Shown one piece after another: positions 62,268-64,000 of a DNA stretch of 64,000 bases. The notes below the pieces were generated by a model. That model did not search any database and was not told where the DNA came from. It worked only from the letters and a program-made list of their open reading frames with translations. Origin of the DNA: Bacillus sp. SKDU12 (GTDB lineage: Bacteria; Bacillota; Bacilli; Bacillales; Bacillaceae); contig NZ_MSRC01000018.1 in NCBI RefSeq assembly GCF_010093085.1, positions 62,001 to 126,000 on the forward strand. The letters run 5' to 3'. Position 1 is the first letter of the stretch. Every line of letters starts with the position of its first letter. The position numbers and the translations under genes were made by a program.

Positions 62268-63119
62268 TTAGCTTTTTGCTATCCCTAGCAGCACTCCACC
62301 CAAAATAATGAGCACAATGCCAATTGAAATCGAAATAAGCTGACGCTTTGTTTTCTTTTCGCCTAGTAAGAAGATACCTCCAAGCGTTGAAACGACGATT
62401 CCCATTTGTGATAGTGAAAAACTTGTCGCTACCCCTACCTTAGGTTGGGAAATAAATAAGAACATGTTACCCGCAGCCCATATAAGACCAGGGATAATGT
62501 TGCGGATTGCGTATTTATTAAAAGGTTTATGTTTATAAGTGAGAATGAGTCCGCCAATAAACATACCGATAGCTTGAGGGAATAAAGCTACCCAACCATC
62601 GACGTTAAACAAACGTGCAACGACAACATATACTAAATATCCAATCGTGGATATAATCAGTGTGACAATGCCCTTCTTAAATTGCCCAGATTGTTCTTTG
62701 CTTTTTTTGCTTTCAAGAGAGGTTAACACAATCCCGATCACGATAAAAATGAGGGCTAGTATTCCCAATATAACTGTAGTGACTGTTGACCACTCATGAA
62801 AAACAATCACCCCAAACAAAGCTGTTGATACGAGCTGCATACCTGTTGAAATAGGCATCGTTTTAGAAACACCAATATATTCAATGGTTTTTAACTGATT
62901 GCTTTGCCCAACAGCCCAAAACAAACCTGAAACGATTCCTACAATAAAGATAACAGGCGTCAAAACTGGATGAATAACAAGATAGATAACAGCTGAAAAG
63001 ATCAGTGCTCCAATTGTTGTTCCAAGTGTTTGACTATAAGGTCCTCCGCCTAACTTGACATTGAAGAGGACAATACTTCCCCAAAATATTGCAGGAAGAA
63101 TGGCTAAGAAAATATCCAT
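62268..63119 (-). CDS. glcU: Glucose uptake protein GlcU
   Basis: Sugar transporter of the GRP/DMT superfamily, 283 residues, ten membrane segments, two repeated halves; imports glucose with protons. AIFWGSIVLFNVKLGG and GLIWAAGNMFLFISQPKVG are typical of GlcU. Supplies substrate to the glucose dehydrogenase encoded next. The ATG at 63119 is ten bases from AAGAAGG; a TTG at 63128 abuts it. First gene of glcU-gdh, behind TTAC-N5-GTAA operator-like repeats. Confidence 0.88.
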   Translation of the reverse strand: MDIFLAILPAIFWGSIVLFNVKLGGGPYSQTLGTTIGALIFSAVIYLVIHPVLTPVIFIVGIVSGLFWAVGQSNQLKTIEYIGVSKTMPISTGMQLVSTALFGVIVFHEWSTVTTVILGILALIFIVIGIVLTSLESKKSKEQSGQFKKGIVTLIISTIGYLVYVVVARLFNVDGWVALFPQAIGMFIGGLILTYKHKPFNKYAIRNIIPGLIWAAGNMFLFISQPKVGVATSFSLSQMGIVVSTLGGIFLLGEKKTKRQLISISIGIVLIILGGVLLGIAKS

Positions 63120-63192
63120 TTGATCCAAACCTTCTTTCCCAAACCCTTGATGTATTTTAATTAAAGTGGCTAGTTTTATTTCGTCACTTTAC

Positions 63193-63220
63193 GTTACTAA
63201 TAGTAACCTAGGTAACTAAA
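63193..63220 (-). promoter_or_regulatory. TTAC-N5-GTAA operator-like repeat upstream of glcU
   Basis: GTTACTAATAGTAAC is an inverted repeat followed by CTAGGTAAC. It lies about 75 bases before glcU. The TTAC-N5-GTAA form is that described, as I recall, for DUF24/MarR regulators such as CatR and YodB. Confidence 0.55.
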
Positions 63221-63361
63221 ATAGTCAACGGTTTTATTTTGTATTTCTTTTTTTGGTTAGTTCTTCGAAACGATCTTTCTCTATCATATTAAGATAGTCC
63301 CTTATAATAAGGGTTTACCCCGTGAAATCTGATTTTAAAAGAAAAAGTAGTCGCAATAAAA

Positions 63362-63400
63362 AAAACAAACCTAAGTTATTAATAGTAACTTAGGTTTGTT
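63362..63400 (-). terminator. 16-bp hairpin containing a second operator-like core
   Basis: AAACAAACCTAAGTTA (63362-63377) pairs perfectly with 63385-63400; on minus it is followed by T8, so it looks like a terminator. Its loop region contains GTTATTAATAGTAACTTAGG, nearly the same as 63193-63212. It may have both functions. Confidence 0.6.
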
Positions 63401-63527
63401 TATCGCACAAGTTATGGATGCTTTTCAACTAATATATAAATGAAGTAAAACCAAAAGATGATATAGGGTCGTATCAATCAAGCAGGTTAGAGTTATGAGG
63501 GAGCTAAGTATATGAAGATGTGTAAAA

Positions 63528-63557
63528 CAAAAAGGCCTTGATAGGGTTCAAGGCCTT
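63528..63557 (-). terminator. Azoreductase gene terminator
   Basis: AAGGCCTTG/CAAGGCCTT perfect stem with loop of eight, followed on minus by TTTTTGTTTT. Confidence 0.85.
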
Positions 63558-63570
63558 GTGATGTTTGGGA

Positions 63571-64000
63571 TTAGAATTGTTTAGCTAGCTCTTTGGCTTG
63601 TTGAATTGCTTTATCTTTAATTTGAGGAGTTTGTTCTGGGAATTTCATTTGTCCTTCAATAATAATATTTTCAAAAGATTTTATACCGAAAAAATCCATC
63701 ATAACTTCTAAGTACCGGTTTCCCATCTCTCTTTCCATTTCAGGTCCATGTGAGTAGATGTCTCCCCGTGATTGTATATGGAGAGCTTTTTTTCCTTTTA
63801 GTAAGCCTTTTAAGCCTTCTTTTGTATACGTGAAGGTTTTGCCTGACACCGCGATTGCATCAATATAGGTCTTCATGATAGCTGGAACGGATAAATTCCA
63901 CATAGGGGTTACAAAAATATATTTATCAGCTAACAAAAACTGTCCGCCTAATTCAACTAAACGGGCGACTTTTAATCGTTCATCCGTTGATAAGTCTTGA
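63571..64000 (-). CDS. FMN-dependent NADH-azoreductase, truncated by window edge
   Basis: C-terminal 142 or so residues of an AzoR-type flavodoxin-fold azoreductase; the frame is open to the last base and the N-terminus lies beyond the window. ADKYIFVTPMWNLSVPAIMKTY and the FTYTKEGLKGLLKGKKALHI region (flavin and substrate contacts) are family signatures. It reduces quinones and azo compounds with two electrons from NADH. Upstream of glcU-gdh on the same strand, with a terminator between. Confidence 0.9.
   Translation of the reverse strand, partial: QDLSTDERLKVARLVELGGQFLLADKYIFVTPMWNLSVPAIMKTYIDAIAVSGKTFTYTKEGLKGLLKGKKALHIQSRGDIYSHGPEMEREMGNRYLEVMMDFFGIKSFENIIIEGQMKFPEQTPQIKDKAIQQAKELAKQF

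Overview
The window reads as a chromosome segment from a member of the Bacillus subtilis species complex. Gene order from mtlR through the lrpC, topB, mntH, gsiB, dct, ddl-murF-cshA, acpS-alr-ndoAI-ndoA, rsb-sigB, tex and trnS loci matches what I remember of strain 168. Several proteins (AcpS, YdaE, RsbV) differ from my memory of 168 at scattered residues, and some 168 genes are absent (ydaJ-kimA between topB and mutTA; ydcF-H between rsbX and tex). A close relative or divergent strain is therefore more likely than 168. Species assignment is inference.

Layout. 1-13.7 kb: end of mtlR, ydaB-ydaG (several with sigma-B promoters), a structured non-coding stretch, the lipid II flippase gene amj, ydzA, lrpC, topB, mutTA and the pyruvate oxidase ydaP. 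13.7-21.1 kb: small membrane proteins, mntH with an MntR box, and sigma-B genes ydaS, ydaT, gsiB and ydbD. 21.1-25.9 kb: the C4-dicarboxylate sensing and uptake module dctB/dctS/dctR/dctP. 26.1-31 kb: ydbI, then a c-di-AMP (ydaO-type) riboswitch with terminator in front of a glutamate/aspartate symporter gene, then the ydbJKL ABC transporter. 31-45.2 kb: ydbM, Fur-controlled fbpA-fbpB, cation efflux ydbO, ydbP, cell-wall genes ddl, murF and alr, helicase cshA, ydbS-ydbT, rhomboid ydcA, acpS, ydcC and the ndoAI-ndoA toxin-antitoxin pair. 45.2-50.1 kb: the complete rsbRA-S-T-U-V-W-sigB-rsbX operon with its internal sigma-B promoter. 50.3-53.1 kb: tex, the 37-codon cmpA and ydcK.

53.2-61.1 kb is the accessory zone. 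Seven trnS tRNAs end in tRNA-Leu(GAG), the ICEBs1 attachment gene. Behind it lies a collapsed ICEBs1: frameshifted int, immA and immR, one large deletion fusing immR to the tail of rapI, and an apparently intact phrI (mature peptide DRVGA). Then come a YwrO-like oxidoreductase gene between two ~55 bp direct repeats and a right-end att copy. A second block (a Des-like desaturase, cspC, ydeB) is closed by a third att fragment at 61.04 kb.

61.4-64 kb holds glucose dehydrogenase and glucose uptake genes next to a truncated azoreductase gene, with TTAC-N5-GTAA operator-like repeats. This looks like a redox/NAD(P)H-supply cassette.

Recurring theme: the sigma-B operon and at least seven separate genes or operons with sigma-B-type promoters share this window, so much of it forms one general-stress neighbourhood.
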